64,000 bases of DNA from Amyloporia xantha (taxonomy: Eukaryota; Basidiomycota; Agaricomycetes; Polyporales; Adustoporiaceae): the NCBI GenBank assembly GCA_036971615.1, contig JAYKKR010000030.1:310001-374000 (forward strand). Direction: 5' to 3'. The notes under the pieces were generated by a model that saw only the letters and a program-made list of their open reading frames with translations, searched no databases and was not told where the DNA came from. Position 1 is the stretch's first letter. Every line of letters starts with the position of its first letter. Below are positions 13,741-25,685 of this stretch, in pieces. The translations under genes and the position numbers were made by a program.

Positions 13741-15629
13741 ATGCTATGTCCCGCGTCGACATGTTCTCGCCGGCGCGTTCTTCACGCGTTCTTCCTGCAA
13801 CCTGCAGCGTCGCGCATGTACAGTGTGCCAACAGCATCCGACTCACCATCTGAGCTTTCTCCGTCCTCTAATCCATATTCTTCTCAAAAGCCGATCCTCC
13901 ACATTCCAAACTCTTCCATCTATGCCCTGGGCCAACCCACTACTGCCGACCCTATCCTCCGCAACATCTCCTGGACCATCAACCCAGGCGAGGCCTGGGC
14001 CATTCTCAGCCCAGGTCACGGCAGCAACAAACGCACCTTAATTAAGGCCCTTATTGGCCATCGTAGGATACACCCTGCGCCCCCGAACGGTCTCTTCCCC
14101 TTTCTCGGGCACCTCGATCCGACACACCATGTTCGCCTGGTGGCTTTTGGCCATGGGGCCAGAGAGTTCGTCGACTACACCGCACGCTATGGTGCCATTC
14201 GCTATGAGGACAGGCGGACGTTGAGGGAGACCTACTTCCCCGAGACTGCTCGGCCCTTGTACCAATTAGCTATTCCCGACTTGCAGACACCCTCGGAGGA
14301 GCGAGATAATGCACGCGCGGTCGAGAAACGGAAGCACTTTTCGGAGCTGTCGAGGGCGCTGAAACTGACGGACTTGCTCGATCTTCCTGTTATTGCTTTG
14401 AGCAATGGGCAGACGCGGCGAGCACGGATTGCAAAGGCATTCTTGGAGCAGCCTGCGGTACTGATCTTAAATGAACCACTTAGTGAGTATATGCGTGTGT
14501 TTCCGATCTTGCCGTTGACATTCCTGACTCGTTGCACCTTTATCTGTTCATTGCAGCCGGCCTGGATGTCGAAACACGAGCTTTGATGCTGGACTTCTTG
14601 CATACGTCGCACATCTCTACTGACCCCAAATCTCCGCATATCATCCTTGGGCTGCGGCACAAGGATCCGTTGCCCGACTGGATCACACATGTCGCGCTTG
14701 TTACGGCTAACCATACAGTCCTGACAGGCACTAAGGAAGAACTTGCATCAGAAATGGAGGAGAACCGAGCCGAGAGGAGCACCTCGTCCCATCACACCCC
14801 AGGCAAACGGCCGCTAGGCTACGAACTGGTCCGCATGTCGAATTTGAACGTGAAGTACGGCGAGAAGCACGTGCTCAAAGACATCAACTGGACGATCCAC
14901 CAAAACTCGCGCTGGCACCTGCGAGGCGAGAACGGTGCGGGGAAGACGACGCTGCTCGCGATGCTCACGGGCGAGCACCCGCAGTCCTTCGCGCAGTCCG
15001 ACAAGCTGATGCTCTTCGGACGGCAGCGGGCCAGCTGGCCGACGGTCCAGCTCAACGTGCACATGGGCCGTGTGTCGCCCGAGCTGCATAATGCGTTTCC
15101 GAGGCGGCAGGGTATCACCGTCTGGGATGTTATCGGTACGGGGTTCAACGGGACATTCGTGCCCCGGGGCCGGCTGCATGTGGGGACGAATACTGAAGAT
15201 GGGTCGGACCTGGAGCCCGGAAGCGAGCTCGAGCGCTGGCGCGTGAAGAGAATGTGGGAGGTGCTGGAGGGTCTTGGCCCGCGGGCATGGTCCGGCCGGG
15301 TGAGCGACGGAACACACGAGGCTGACGAGGACAAGGCGTTCGCGAAGCGGCAGTTCATCGACCTCAGCCCAGGGGAGCAGTCCATCGTCCTCTTGATGCG
15401 TGCGCTTGTCGGTCAGCCTAAGCTTGTCCTGCTTGATGAGGTGTGGGCCGGGATGGACGATCGGATGGTGCAAGCTGTTTGGAGGTATCTGGCGGACGGT
15501 GCTGGTGGGCTGCTGAAAACACAGGCTTGTGTGGTGATCAGCCATTGGGAAGACGAGGTACCTTGGAGTCGCAAGGATGGCGTGAGGCGATTCTTGTTGA
15601 AGGACGGGGAGGGGCACGAGGTGGAATAA
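13741..15629 (+). CDS. soluble tandem ABC ATPase (YDR061W/ModF-like), possibly mitochondrial
   Basis: Two exons, 13741-14482 and 14557-15629, give 604 residues; the 74 bp intron falls in the D-loop of the first domain and restores NEPLTGLD. There are two ATP-binding domains and no membrane segment. The first is degenerate: its Walker A region reads GHGSNKRT instead of GxxGxGK(S/T), and Walker B ends LILNEPL. It keeps a signature LSNGQ. The second is canonical: GENGAGKTT (K377), signature LSPGEQ and Walker B LVLLDEVW with ISHWEDE after it. This matches the yeast YDR061W / bacterial ModF class rather than translation-type ABCF proteins. The first 25 residues hold several Arg and no acid residues, like a mitochondrial presequence; a second ATG at 13816 would remove it. 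Function in this class is unclear. Confidence 0.83.
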
Positions 15630-16429
15630 TACCGTGAAACGATTGCGGCGCACCTCAACAAAGTATTGTATACAGGCTCATGCCATAATAGTTCCGTTGC
15701 ATGATCAGTGGAGGTAGTATTTTCAGCCCTGAAGGCAGTCGTGATGGCTGCTTCGTTACGCACTGGTAAGTTAGGCGGCTGGCGGGGAATGCCTAGACTA
15801 GACGTCAACTTCCGACGAGAGAGCGGATATCCCGGACCCCGCGGTCACCTAGCGCAGACATACCTCCTCAGGACAAACGTCTATGCCTTCACGGTAAACT
15901 CGAGTGAATGAAGTGGATGGACTGCTAGGCGGAATGACTTGCCGCAGCCTAGGAGAGTATTGGTAGGAAGATGGAGGCAAGAGGGAAAGCAACGTCGTGC
16001 TCCAACCTCTCGAGTTCTGTCTTATATATACTGGGTGCGGCTGACATTAGCTGACAGATTAGGTCTTCGATCTAGAGCTGCGGCTGACGGGAATAGATCG
16101 TCGGTCAGAAACCGTATCTCCCAAAAGAGGAAGTGTTCCTACCGTTTTAGTACAAGCACGGCGCACGCGATCGCGACCACATCCACAGTCGGGCGTAAGA
16201 AGATTCGTTTTGTAAGTCTTCTTTAGTTATCGGTCCACACGTGCAGATCCCACTAGCTAGCAGTGCAGAGGATAAAGAAGGAGATGCATAATCAAGTGGA
16301 AGGCATACAGTAAGTAAATCGCATACTAGAAAACATACAAGTCCATGCCCCGGAGGACATCAGCATAGGTAAAGAAACAACCTGCGAGCGTCTATCGTAC
16401 AGCATATTCTCCCGTTGACTCCTTCAAGC
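15630..16429. other. intergenic region between convergent genes
   Basis: 800 bases separating the 3' ends of the ABC gene and the minus-strand membrane-protein gene. No open frame of note and no recognisable terminator, as expected for a eukaryotic genome. Confidence 0.5.
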
Positions 16430-17734
16430 TTATTGCCACCTCCCGTAAATAGCCATCGCCTCTCGATATGCGAGACATAACCCGTCGCAAATCGCCACAA
16501 AGGCATCCTTGATGACAGGGGCCGCCCTGACCGCAAAATCATGTATGATGGGAACCGCCCACGTCACGAAGTCCCGCACTATAGGAGCAATCCATGCTGC
16601 GAAATCTTGTACAACAGGTCGACTGCCAATCCACCAAAGCGCCGCGAGGATCGCCAGATTTCGGATCAAGTGAAGAAGAGAGAGGAAGCATTCGCCCCAT
16701 AAGCTTTGCGCTCCATAGCTGTATGTGCCGGCAATGTCGTGATGTATGATGTAATACACCCAGAAGAAATAGGCACGACAAGAAGCTGCCCAATGGAAGG
16801 GTCGCATGTACCACTTCTGCATCCGTTGCTCGCGCCGCCACCGAATATCAAGAGTGCGTGCATCCGGTTTCTCTGGACGAGGGAGGTCACAAAATGTTCA
16901 GCGTTAGCCATTGTTTGAGAATGGTGATACGGTGGGTATGGACGTACCCACTATACGCAGGGTGGGAATTGGATCATTGTACGGAACATGCCAGAGCAGA
17001 CCCACTGCTGCAGAAGACAGCCTCTCTTCGTCACCGGGCTCGAAGTAGGTGAGTTTGCGCCAGTTGATGAACTGTCAGACGTTCAGATCAGTCCTGCTCT
17101 ACTCTCAGGACACATGCAAACTCAACTCACGCGCATATTCTGAAGGCCCCAGTACCGCTTAACCACGCCGAGGTCTAGATCACCGTTTCGCTCGAGGGTA
17201 AAGTTCTGTATCGACGGCGGAATGTGAGTGAAGCAGTCCCAGCGCTCTATGTCGCAACGAGTTCGAGTGTGCTGCATCGACCACTGTTTCATGCTATCGT
17301 AGAGCTCCACACGCACTTGGCTGGCAGACAGATCGGCGGGAAAATCGAGGATGATCAAGAGTGGCGAAAAACATAGGAAAGGCGCCGTGGTTAGTATAGC
17401 GCACAAAATGGGTATGTTCTGCTCACCCTTCCTTCGGGCAAGGAAATGTAAAATCAGGGGAGTAATGTATAGCCTGCGGCCAGCGGGAGTAGTGGTAGAA
17501 GTCGTGCCAGTGGTCAATCCGCCATTCCCGTGGTGTCCAGTAGAACAGAGCGAACTTTTCGCGCCACCAGAGACGCCAGCGACCCTTGACGGACTCGCAG
17601 AAGGGACCGTAGCGCTTTGCCAACATCCTGTCGATGTCTATTAGCTTCAGCGTTATTTTGGTCTGCGCCCACTGGAATGGGAAGAGGAAGCATAATATGC
17701 GTAAAATGAGGGTGAGGTATTTTTGAAAATCCAT
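16430..17734 (-). CDS. unknown membrane-associated protein with 11-residue amphipathic repeats
   Basis: Four exons, 17734-17427, 17320-17131, 17071-16948 and 16872-16430, give 354 residues. The introns are 106, 59 and 75 bp; two of them show CTAAC-like branch points. I do not recognise a family. A hydrophobic N-terminal segment (about residues 7-22) is followed by an aromatic, Trp- and Tyr-rich region, then two more hydrophobic stretches (YFFWVYYI and LIRNLAILAALWWI). The C-terminus has four perfect-length 11-residue repeats with the pattern x-P-[VI]-[VI]-x-D-F-x-x-x-x. All splice junctions keep one frame, which argues that the gene is real. Likely on an internal membrane or lipid surface by inference. 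The exact start is uncertain but ATG 17734 directly precedes the hydrophobic segment. Confidence 0.75.
16490..16621 (-). repeat. four tandem 33-bp coding repeats (11-residue units)
   Basis: In the last exon of the membrane protein the units read RPVVQDFAAWI, APIVRDFVTWA, VPIIHDFAVRA and APVIKDAFVAI. Each starts with x-P and has two branched hydrophobics, a charged or polar residue and D at the same positions. Such 11-residue periodicity is known from lipid-surface helices of apolipoproteins, perilipins and synucleins; the proline in each unit is unusual for those. Confidence 0.85.
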
Positions 17735-18949
17735 AATGAACGCCTAGTTGAGAGAGTGGTTATGTGGAGTTGACGAGATGGCTGAGGGCTGCAGAGCGGA
17801 GCGTGAGTGGTGGTGGTGGTGGTGGTGGTAGCGGTTACGGTGGTAAGTTGCTGCACCCCTATGTTGAAGCTGAGTTGAACTATTTGTAATCTAGATTGGC
17901 CACACTGGAAGCGAGGCCACATTGAAGGTGGCCGTTGCCTAGCGCAGTCACTTTACCCAAGCCCAATATTACAAGGTCGACGTTTTTGGGAAAACGATAC
18001 CAAGGCGACCATTCCATTATGTCCTCCTGGAGAGAAATTTTATCAAGAGTGTTCTGGAAGAAGAGTACAAGGCTGTGTCTGGATCATGTTGGTACGCGAT
18101 CGACAAGGGCTCCGGAAAAGGCAAGAGACGCTCAAAAGGATACGCGTCTCGTGACCGCGTCTCGTCGCGGTCGCATTCTTGTCATGTAAAGGTGATGTTT
18201 AATGTAACTCTCTATTTCCAAGTGCAGGCGACATACAGGGTAGTCTTTCGCGTGCAGTATGAATCAAATATCTATAACTGGAGCGATTTGAGTAGATCAA
18301 CAAGGAGGGAAGATATCAAAGTACGTACCAGAAAGGCTCAAGTTTTATCACCCTAAACATTTTGAGCAGCAGCACCAGTCACCCGTAAACCAAGTGCTGG
18401 AGTTATGGAGAAGTGAAGACATATGTATCGCAGTTTGAACCGAGTTGACTGGATCGGGAATGACTGCGATAGCGATTGTAGCCTTCAGCGTGGCTCCCAG
18501 CCGAAGTCACAAATGTAAGGATGAAGGCCCCGGGCCAACAAACTAAAATCCGCCCTATTTGCATAACCTTGATATCTATTAAGCGTACATCTGCATGCCG
18601 TAAACGCGTGTCCGGAAGCTCGAGTTACAGATACTTACCATGGGCCCACAGGGACACTCACAACCGGCGAGACGCGGCTGTGTGCCATCATGGTGAATGA
18701 TCATGATGTCGTTCGGCGAAGAAAAAGCACTATAGCACAGGCCGGCTATATCGCAGACGATCGCATCCATTGTCTCCCAGCCACACCATTCGCTTCAGTT
18801 CTCTAGTCTGCTCGCAGGGCATGAGGCCAAACACGCCTTCGCCAGGGGTGTAGGTGAGAAAACTCGAGTTGAGGGTGAAAATGTTACAGGGTAAGATTTT
18901 GAGTCAATGGGAAAACTTATTGGATTGTGAGATTTTGATATGACATCTG
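17735..18949. other. intergenic region with a (GGT)n microsatellite
   Basis: Includes a run of about eight GGT units at 17,806-17,829 just upstream of the minus-strand gene. The remainder has no supported gene. Confidence 0.5.
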
Positions 18950-20640
18950 TATATCAGTGAAGATATGCTTGATGGCAGCCTGTCTCATATCTCATCTTTT
19001 GTATCCTGTATCTCATGACTCATCACTTGTTATGACACATTTTCTAGGATGCATCCTATTCACTATCCTATGTGACATAGTATTTCTGGCAGATTAATCT
19101 GACTTGTATTATTTTAATAGTGAGCATGTTGTAATGGAGTGATATTCCAAGATGTCCCACTCTCTCATTGGATCTCATGTTGTACAACTCAACACTCAGA
19201 TCTCATGAAGCTCCACAATGCATCACTGAGATCCCATATTATTATATGCTTTACATCTCATGTCCCAGGGCTGAAGACTTGCACTGCATAATTTTGTCTC
19301 ATCTCAGGATGTGTGTCTCATATAAAAGCATCACTCATGTCTTATCTCACAGCTCCCCTCTCATATCTCACAGCTCATGTCACATGACCATGTGACACAT
19401 CTTACATGGCACATTAAATGATTCACAATTCATGTCAGACAACTTATATCTCACATTTCTCGTGGCTCACGTCTCATAACACTCATTTCTCACCTGATTG
19501 CCCAATATCTGGCATATTTCAGCTCTTATGTTTCATATCTCAGCTCATATCCCATATCTCAAAATATTGGACACATAGCTTCTGACTTGTTAGACCTTAT
19601 ATGACACATCTCCTGATGCATGTTCCCATCTGACATTGTAGATCTCACATCTCACATCTCATGTCAAAAGGACAAATCTCATAACTCATATTTTATGTCT
19701 CTCGTTGTAGATCTCATGAATTGCATCTTATATCTCATCTCCAGTTTTCTCCATGTCTCATGTTCATTTTCAACTTGTGACTCAAACCTTACGTCTCATA
19801 ACCCATTACTCAAACCTTACATTTCATATCCCATTACTCATGTCTGATATCTCAGAATGCTCAATGCATCATGCAAACTCACAACTTATTCCACATGACA
19901 CATCTCATGGTATGTGTTCTTATCTCATAATTCATATCTGAGTCTGCCTCATGTCTCAATTCCAGTCAGGTCTCATAATGCATATCTCACCTCTCATACT
20001 CTTTTCTCATGTTTAATATTGCAAGTCTCATATCCTTGTTCTCACACCTAACATCTCAGACTGGTTTCTATGAATCAAACCTCACATCTCAAATGAGATA
20101 TTATAGCTCATATATCACATTATTTGTTGCACATCTCTTGATGTCTTGACCAGTGTCTCATGTCTCACAGCCCATGAATCATGACCCATATCTCATTCCA
20201 GTTTGCCTCATGTCGCAAGTACAGCTAGATCTCATGATGCATATCCTTCTTCTCATGTCCAATATCTCAGATAGGTTCTTTCAAATCACATCTCACATCT
20301 CAAATGAGATGTTATGGCTCATGGATCATATCACAAATCCTATATCTCTTGACCATTATCTCATGTCTCATAGTGCATGGCTCATGGTCCATGTCTCATC
20401 TTAGTCTGCCTCATGCCCCAAGTCCGGTCTCATGATGCATATCTTACATCTCCTGTCCCGTTTCTCATATCCCATGGCGCATATCTCATATCTCTTTTTT
20501 CATATCCAACATCTCAGACTGTTTCCTATAAATGATATCCCACATCTCAATTGAGATATCATAGCTCATAGATCATATCACAAATCTCATATCTCTCCAC
20601 CCACATCTCATGACTTATAACCCACAGCACAAGGCACACT
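18950..20640. repeat. CATCTCA-rich degenerate satellite
   Basis: About 1.7 kb dominated by short diverged units such as CATATCTCA, CATGTCTCA and CATCTCATA. The unit recurs every 8-15 bases, with longer higher-order repeats (for example CACATCTCAAATGAGAT near 20,080 and 20,295). Strong strand bias: the plus strand is rich in TCTCA. No open frame crosses it. It ends just before the transposon nest at 20,720. Confidence 0.85.
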
Positions 20641-20719
20641 TGTCACCTCTTGTCCGCTTATCAAGTGAAATTGAAAACATCAAACATCCATTCTGGCTCT
20701 CAGATTTCTTGAAGTCCCT

Positions 20720-22823
20720 CATCAGAAAAAACACTTTTGCCCTGGGTTCACCTGGGTTACTCTGGCAGACCTGATATTTCTCAGGTTGTCTCAGGTCACC
20801 TCAGGTTATCCCAGGTTAACTTGGGTGGCTCTGAGTTTTTTGCCATATCTCTTACTCAATGATTTTGTATGATTTTGCACTCTGAACTATGCCATATTAT
20901 TATAGCAGACAGTTTGGTACATATATAACCATTTACATGAAATGTAGTGGTTTGTCAATTGGATGCTCAGCCATTCACTTTACTAGTAGTGAATACTATT
21001 ACTAACAAATGTATCATAGAATATGAGCAGTATGAATACATAATAATCTTTCTCCACCAGCAATCTGTGCTCTGAGCGTAGAATTGTTCTTACTATAGAG
21101 AATACAAGTGGACAAATAGTTACTATAAAAAGGAGCAATAGTAAGGTGGTATTGACACAGTATAGCACTAAGAATCATCAGGAAAAACCCCTTTGGCCCT
21201 AGGTTCACCTAGGAGTGACCTAGGCTGCCTTAGGGCACTTAGAGCACTCAGAGCAACCCAGGTTGCTCTCAGAGAAAAAGTTATTTAGGTTTTGGAACCC
21301 AGGTTGACCTGAGTCAGACCTGAGGTCAGTCCTAGGTGGACTCAGGATATAACATATTTCAGTCTCAATATCCTTGGAATCACTTCATTTCACACTTATG
21401 AAAGACAGCATATAAATATATTCAGATATAATACAATACAGATGTGATACAAATGAATGTAACATATATTTGTAAAATACTAGAAGGAGAAATATGCGAG
21501 GCACTTACCATTCATTACTATCAATACAATATAATAACTTTCAGTAAAGAGCTTCAGAAGCAAGACAACAGACTTACTCACATTACAATCTCAGACAGAA
21601 TTGAAGCATAGGCAGATGGTGAAAAAAATTGTGAAGTTTAAGAACAGCTGAGAGATTGAAGTATGAATGGAAGATCAATATGAGATTAGACATGTCCACT
21701 CACCGATTGCTACGACTTCTCAGAGAGAGTGAGTGCACACCGGGTACAAGTAATACCTGTCATGCACAGTGATACGTCAGCATCAGCTTTGAAAAGATAA
21801 GTAGACTTACTTTGTTTTGTCACTGTATGGCTATAGCCAGTACTTATAAGTAAGACTATAGTTGGAGATGAAGAAAGAAGACACACACTTATCACCTTTC
21901 GGGTCAACAGCGTCCAACCAGTCCTGTGAAGTGTTACTCCTCATGCCAGCCCAGAGATAGCTTAGATAGTATAAGTAAGGCAACAGACCAGATGAGCACC
22001 CAGAATATTAGAGAAAGAGATAAATAGACCAGAGGCAGCCAAAGTCGAAGTGACAGCAGGATAGCAAAGGCAAGAGTGAAGGAGTTAGAAGAGAAATGAG
22101 TGCAGTGACTGCTGTGGAATGAAGACGTGGCAGATCATGTGAATGTTTAACCAGTGCATCATAACACGTGCTTTCTTAAATTTAAAGCCTCTGTTACCTC
22201 AATATTGCTCATTCTATCCCTGGCTCTGGTCTTTTGTATTAATTAGGATGTACAGAATACATATTCTTAGTGCTATACCGTGTCAGTACCACCTTACCAT
22301 TGCTCTTTTTCATAGTAACTATTTGTCCACTTGTATTCTCTATTGTGAGAACAATTCTACTCTCAGACGTCTTAAGCACAGATTGCTGGTGGAGAAAAAT
22401 TGTTCTGTCTTCATACTGCTCATATTCTATGATATGTTTGTTAGTAATAGTTTTCACAACTGGTAAAATGAATGGCTTAGCATTCAATTGACAAACCACT
22501 ACATTTGGTGTAAATGGTTGGATACATATATATATATATATACCAAACTGTCTGCAAATATTCTGACATGGTTCAGAGTACAAAATTATACAAAATCATT
22601 GAGTAAGAGATATGGCAAAAAATCTCAAAGCCGTCCAAGTTGACCTGGGGTAACCTGAGATGACCTGAGACAACCTGAGAAATCTCAGGTCTGCCAGAGT
22701 GACCCAGGTGAACCTAGAGCAAAAGTGTTTTTCCTGATGATATGTATTTTGTACTTCCAATTGATACAAAAGACCAGAGTCAGGGATAGAATAAGCAATA
22801 TTGAGGTAACACAGACTTTTATT
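20720..22823. mobile_element. non-autonomous inverted-repeat transposon (outer copy, split)
   Basis: The left end begins CATCAGAAAAAACAC and is followed by subterminal copies of CTCAGGT/ACCTGAG-like units. The element is interrupted at 21,175 by a relative (21176-22739) and resumes at 22,740. Joining the two parts reproduces the uninterrupted order seen, inverted, in the inserted copy. Its right end cannot be found; similarity fades near 22,823, so it is probably truncated. No transposase frame. Confidence 0.7.
21176..22739. mobile_element. non-autonomous inverted-repeat transposon (inner copy) with AT target duplication
   Basis: It begins CATCAGGAAAAACCCC and ends in the inverse, GTGTTTTTCCTGATG. 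The dinucleotide AT flanks both ends (21174-21175 and 22740-22741). Its right 560 bases are an inverted copy of the outer element's left part. TIRs, subterminal repeats and a 2-bp duplication resemble the CACTA superfamily, though the ends read CATCAGG. No coding capacity. Confidence 0.75.
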
Positions 22824-22835
22824 TTTGGGACCCAC

Positions 22836-22861
22836 TGGTGATTTAGGGGGATTCAAACCCC
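22836..22861 (+). other. possible primer-binding site or tRNA-derived fragment
   Basis: The plus strand starts TGGTGATTT and continues through a GGGG-ATTCAAA-CCCC stem-loop. Its complement looks like the T-arm and CCA-ending 3' part of a tRNA. It could be the primer-binding site of a decayed LTR element or a SINE fragment. No LTR partner was found. Confidence 0.3.
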
Positions 22862-25333
22862 TCGAGTTGTGTTTATTCTACTGTTTACCTGTTGTTTCCA
22901 CTGAGGAAATGCTATTACGCACAAAGTGTGGGACTCAACACTGGCCGAGCCTGTCAGATTGCGCACCATCATCACATCAACCTTCTCCAGTGCACCTCCC
23001 CCTCCTTGCTGACTGCTCGATACCCACTAAAACCTCAGAATTGCCTCTCATCCAGTTCGGAGGCAGACTGTTCTCGTTCTTGAGTGTGCCTTCCCAGGTA
23101 CATTCTACCAGGGTTGTACGTAAGGCTTTTGTGCTGTATTAGGCATTGTTTGTCATTTGGCAATCTGTCACCAATCTGTCATTGATAGCCTGTAGCCAGC
23201 GAGCTTCTATTTTCTTTGCAGTCGCCAAAGGTTGGTTTGGGTTCTCCGCCCCTCCAATAACACGTCCATACTGTAGCTTCCATATCAGGTAGACAGACTC
23301 AGTTATCAAGATTCTGTAGAGTCTGATATCTCCGGTCTTAGGTTTGCCCTTGTTGAACGATCAGTTTCCAACTATAGTAGTCGCACTTCCATACTTGGTA
23401 GTCAGTACTTACTCATTTCTATGATGTTATATGATGTTCCATAGTATGCTCTTGTCTTACTTCATAGGCTCCACTTTCTTACTAAGAAATCTCCACTATG
23501 ATTTCATTATGACTTCATATCTTACTCAGATATTCTATAGGTTTCTAGATACGATTACTAAGGAGCCTTTCATGCATGTATATAAGCCGGGCCTTACAGC
23601 CCACTAGAATACAAGACGGATTAGCCTCCTCTCCTCTATAGTCTGCGCTCAACAGCCCTTCTCATTTTTGAAGGGTGTTATCGGGCTGCTAAGGACTGCT
23701 CCTAGGGATGGCTGTGGCCATTTCTTATTTTTCGTTTTCCAGATTTTCTTTGCTAGTTCCCAGACCTCCTCTTGACCGGGGCCTCACATTCCAATAGGAT
23801 TAGTGTTGCCACAACTCGGCAAGCCGGCAGCCGGCTGCCACAGTTGCGGTTTCTTCATTGCTATAGCTTAATATGGAAACTGAGCTGGCATTCTCAGCTT
23901 GCTCTAGCTGTCGGAGTTAGCTCAGGTTGATGGAGCCGCATGCCGGCCTGCAGCTGACTCAAGTCGGCTTGAGTTCATTCCAGTCGATTGAAGAATCACA
24001 CATGCTGTGGCACGAGATTACCTAGGGCTGCGTACGAGAATAGCACCTTTATCAAGTAATATTGTAACTATATATTGACAATATTCACTCGATTTTGTCC
24101 ACTACATGTTGATTAAGAAGGCACTTCCTCGCCGTGCCGCTTGAGGGCGGCGCTATCGCCACAAAGACTTGAGGTGGACACCATTGTACAAAACCTGATG
24201 CTGCGAACTGGAATGCAGAGAGGAACAGTGATGTAGGCGCAAGGTCCAGCACTGTGGGTGTCCAAGAGGCACGACATCAAGATATAATGTTGGAAAATGA
24301 AACCTACCGGCTCACTAGAACTCGGCGAAGGGTATGGACATCCCGTGCCGATGCATAGGACTCCTTCGGTGCAACAATGACTGCGTCTTGCCTTAAGAAT
24401 GCATGGACTGAAGTAGCGACAGTGGTCACCTGAGGAAGAGTGGGGATCCTGAATATGAGTGCTAGTAAATGCGCGCAAGCTGGGAGTGTTGCCTTCCCCA
24501 CGAACCACGGTACTCCTAAGATCACTGAGCTGCTTGTACGCTATAGCATTTGTAGGCTGATCTTTGTCTTCTTCCTCCAAGCCGTGTTCCTCTTCGATGT
24601 TAGGGACATTGCGCAATGATCTCGGTATTGCACGCTGCTGCGACTGGGTGACGGTTGTGCGTCTGTGGTATGTCTTCGCTTAAATGGAAAAGATTGAGGA
24701 GTACCAAACGACTGTTGTCGTTTTCAGGTAATACTAGGGGCACGTTGGAGCTAGATGGCTGATTCTTCCAAGAGAAGTCCTTGTGAGAGCTGGGTGATGG
24801 TGTTGATGCTCGAGTGGAATCATAAAATAGAACATTGTTACCTGGTCGACTTCCATTGGCGCAGGGTGCTGGAGAACCTGCGAGAAGACACTTCAATAGT
24901 GTTAGAACTTTGACGCATTGCAAGAATGTACACGGGGTGTAATTTTCTTCAACTCTTCAACTCCAGCTTGAGAACCTTGAGATCGATAAGTAGTCTTCCG
25001 TATGCAGGCAGGACCGCACAGAGAGTGGGTGTCGGTTACGTGGATAGGATGTCTTGGACAGTGGGCCGGAGCCGCAAGAATGAACATGGATCTTCCGGAG
25101 TCTACGCCGCTCAATGTCTTGCTGTCGAGGCGCTCCATACTTGCCACTTTGAAGAGCTACACTGGCTGTTATGCAAAGAGACCCGGATCTAATGTGCGCA
25201 GCGAGACTGCAATCAGCGCAAATTCATGTCAAGTACTACGCAATGTATACTGGCCTCTTAGTTGTTTGTTAATAGTCGTCCTGATAGTGTGGTGAGGATA
25301 ACTCCTCCTTCACCTTGTACAACTTTATCTACA
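22862..25333. other. gene-poor stretch with broken minus-strand frames
   Basis: No complete gene supported. On the minus strand between 25,140 and 24,113 there are consecutive open pieces in different frames, for example segments with EEEHGLEEEDKDQPTNA and KATLPACAHLLALIF. They could be exons of a decayed gene; no consistent splice model was found. The part from 23,190 to 24,100 holds nothing recognised. Confidence 0.35.
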
Positions 25334-25339
25334 GTAAAA

Positions 25340-25660
25340 TGAGCCCATTCAGTCATTATAGCCTACTCTATAGGGAGAGATATGGGTAAAATCTTTATTA
25401 CTTAGTAAGGAGAGCGGATGTCGGCCGACGCCATCGCTATAGCCTGCAGTGCAGGGTCGGCCGAGGGCTATAATATAGCCTGTAGACACGGCGCAGCCGA
25501 GTGCGCCATATTTCCGTGGTATATTATCGCCTTCCAGTAGTGTCAGCCGAGAGGGTATAATATAGCCTGTAGATACGGCGTGGCCGAGTGCGCCATATTA
25601 TTGTGGTATATTCTCGCCTTGAAGTAGTATATTCCGTCCTATTGTTTCCTTTTCTACGCT
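25340..25660 (+). repeat. left terminal inverted repeat with tandem sub-repeats
   Basis: The terminal core is followed by units of about 95 bp rich in GTCGGCCGAG and TATAATATAGCC. Each unit contains GCGCCATATT and GGTATATT. The same units appear inverted in the right terminal repeat. The ordered TATA-like motifs could act as promoters or protein-binding sites. Confidence 0.8.
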
Positions 25661-25685
25661 TTAATTAGATGCATTTCAATAAATC

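Noticed and set aside
14814..15653. 279-codon minus-strand frame
   Set aside because: Antisense shadow of the second ATPase domain, whose motifs are on the plus strand.
21700..22150. CRISPR-like or tandem array in the inner transposon
   Set aside because: No regular spacer or repeat; the organism is a fungus.
24113..25147. Possible minus-strand gene
   Set aside because: Fragments in three frames look protein-like but no set of junctions could be made to fit.
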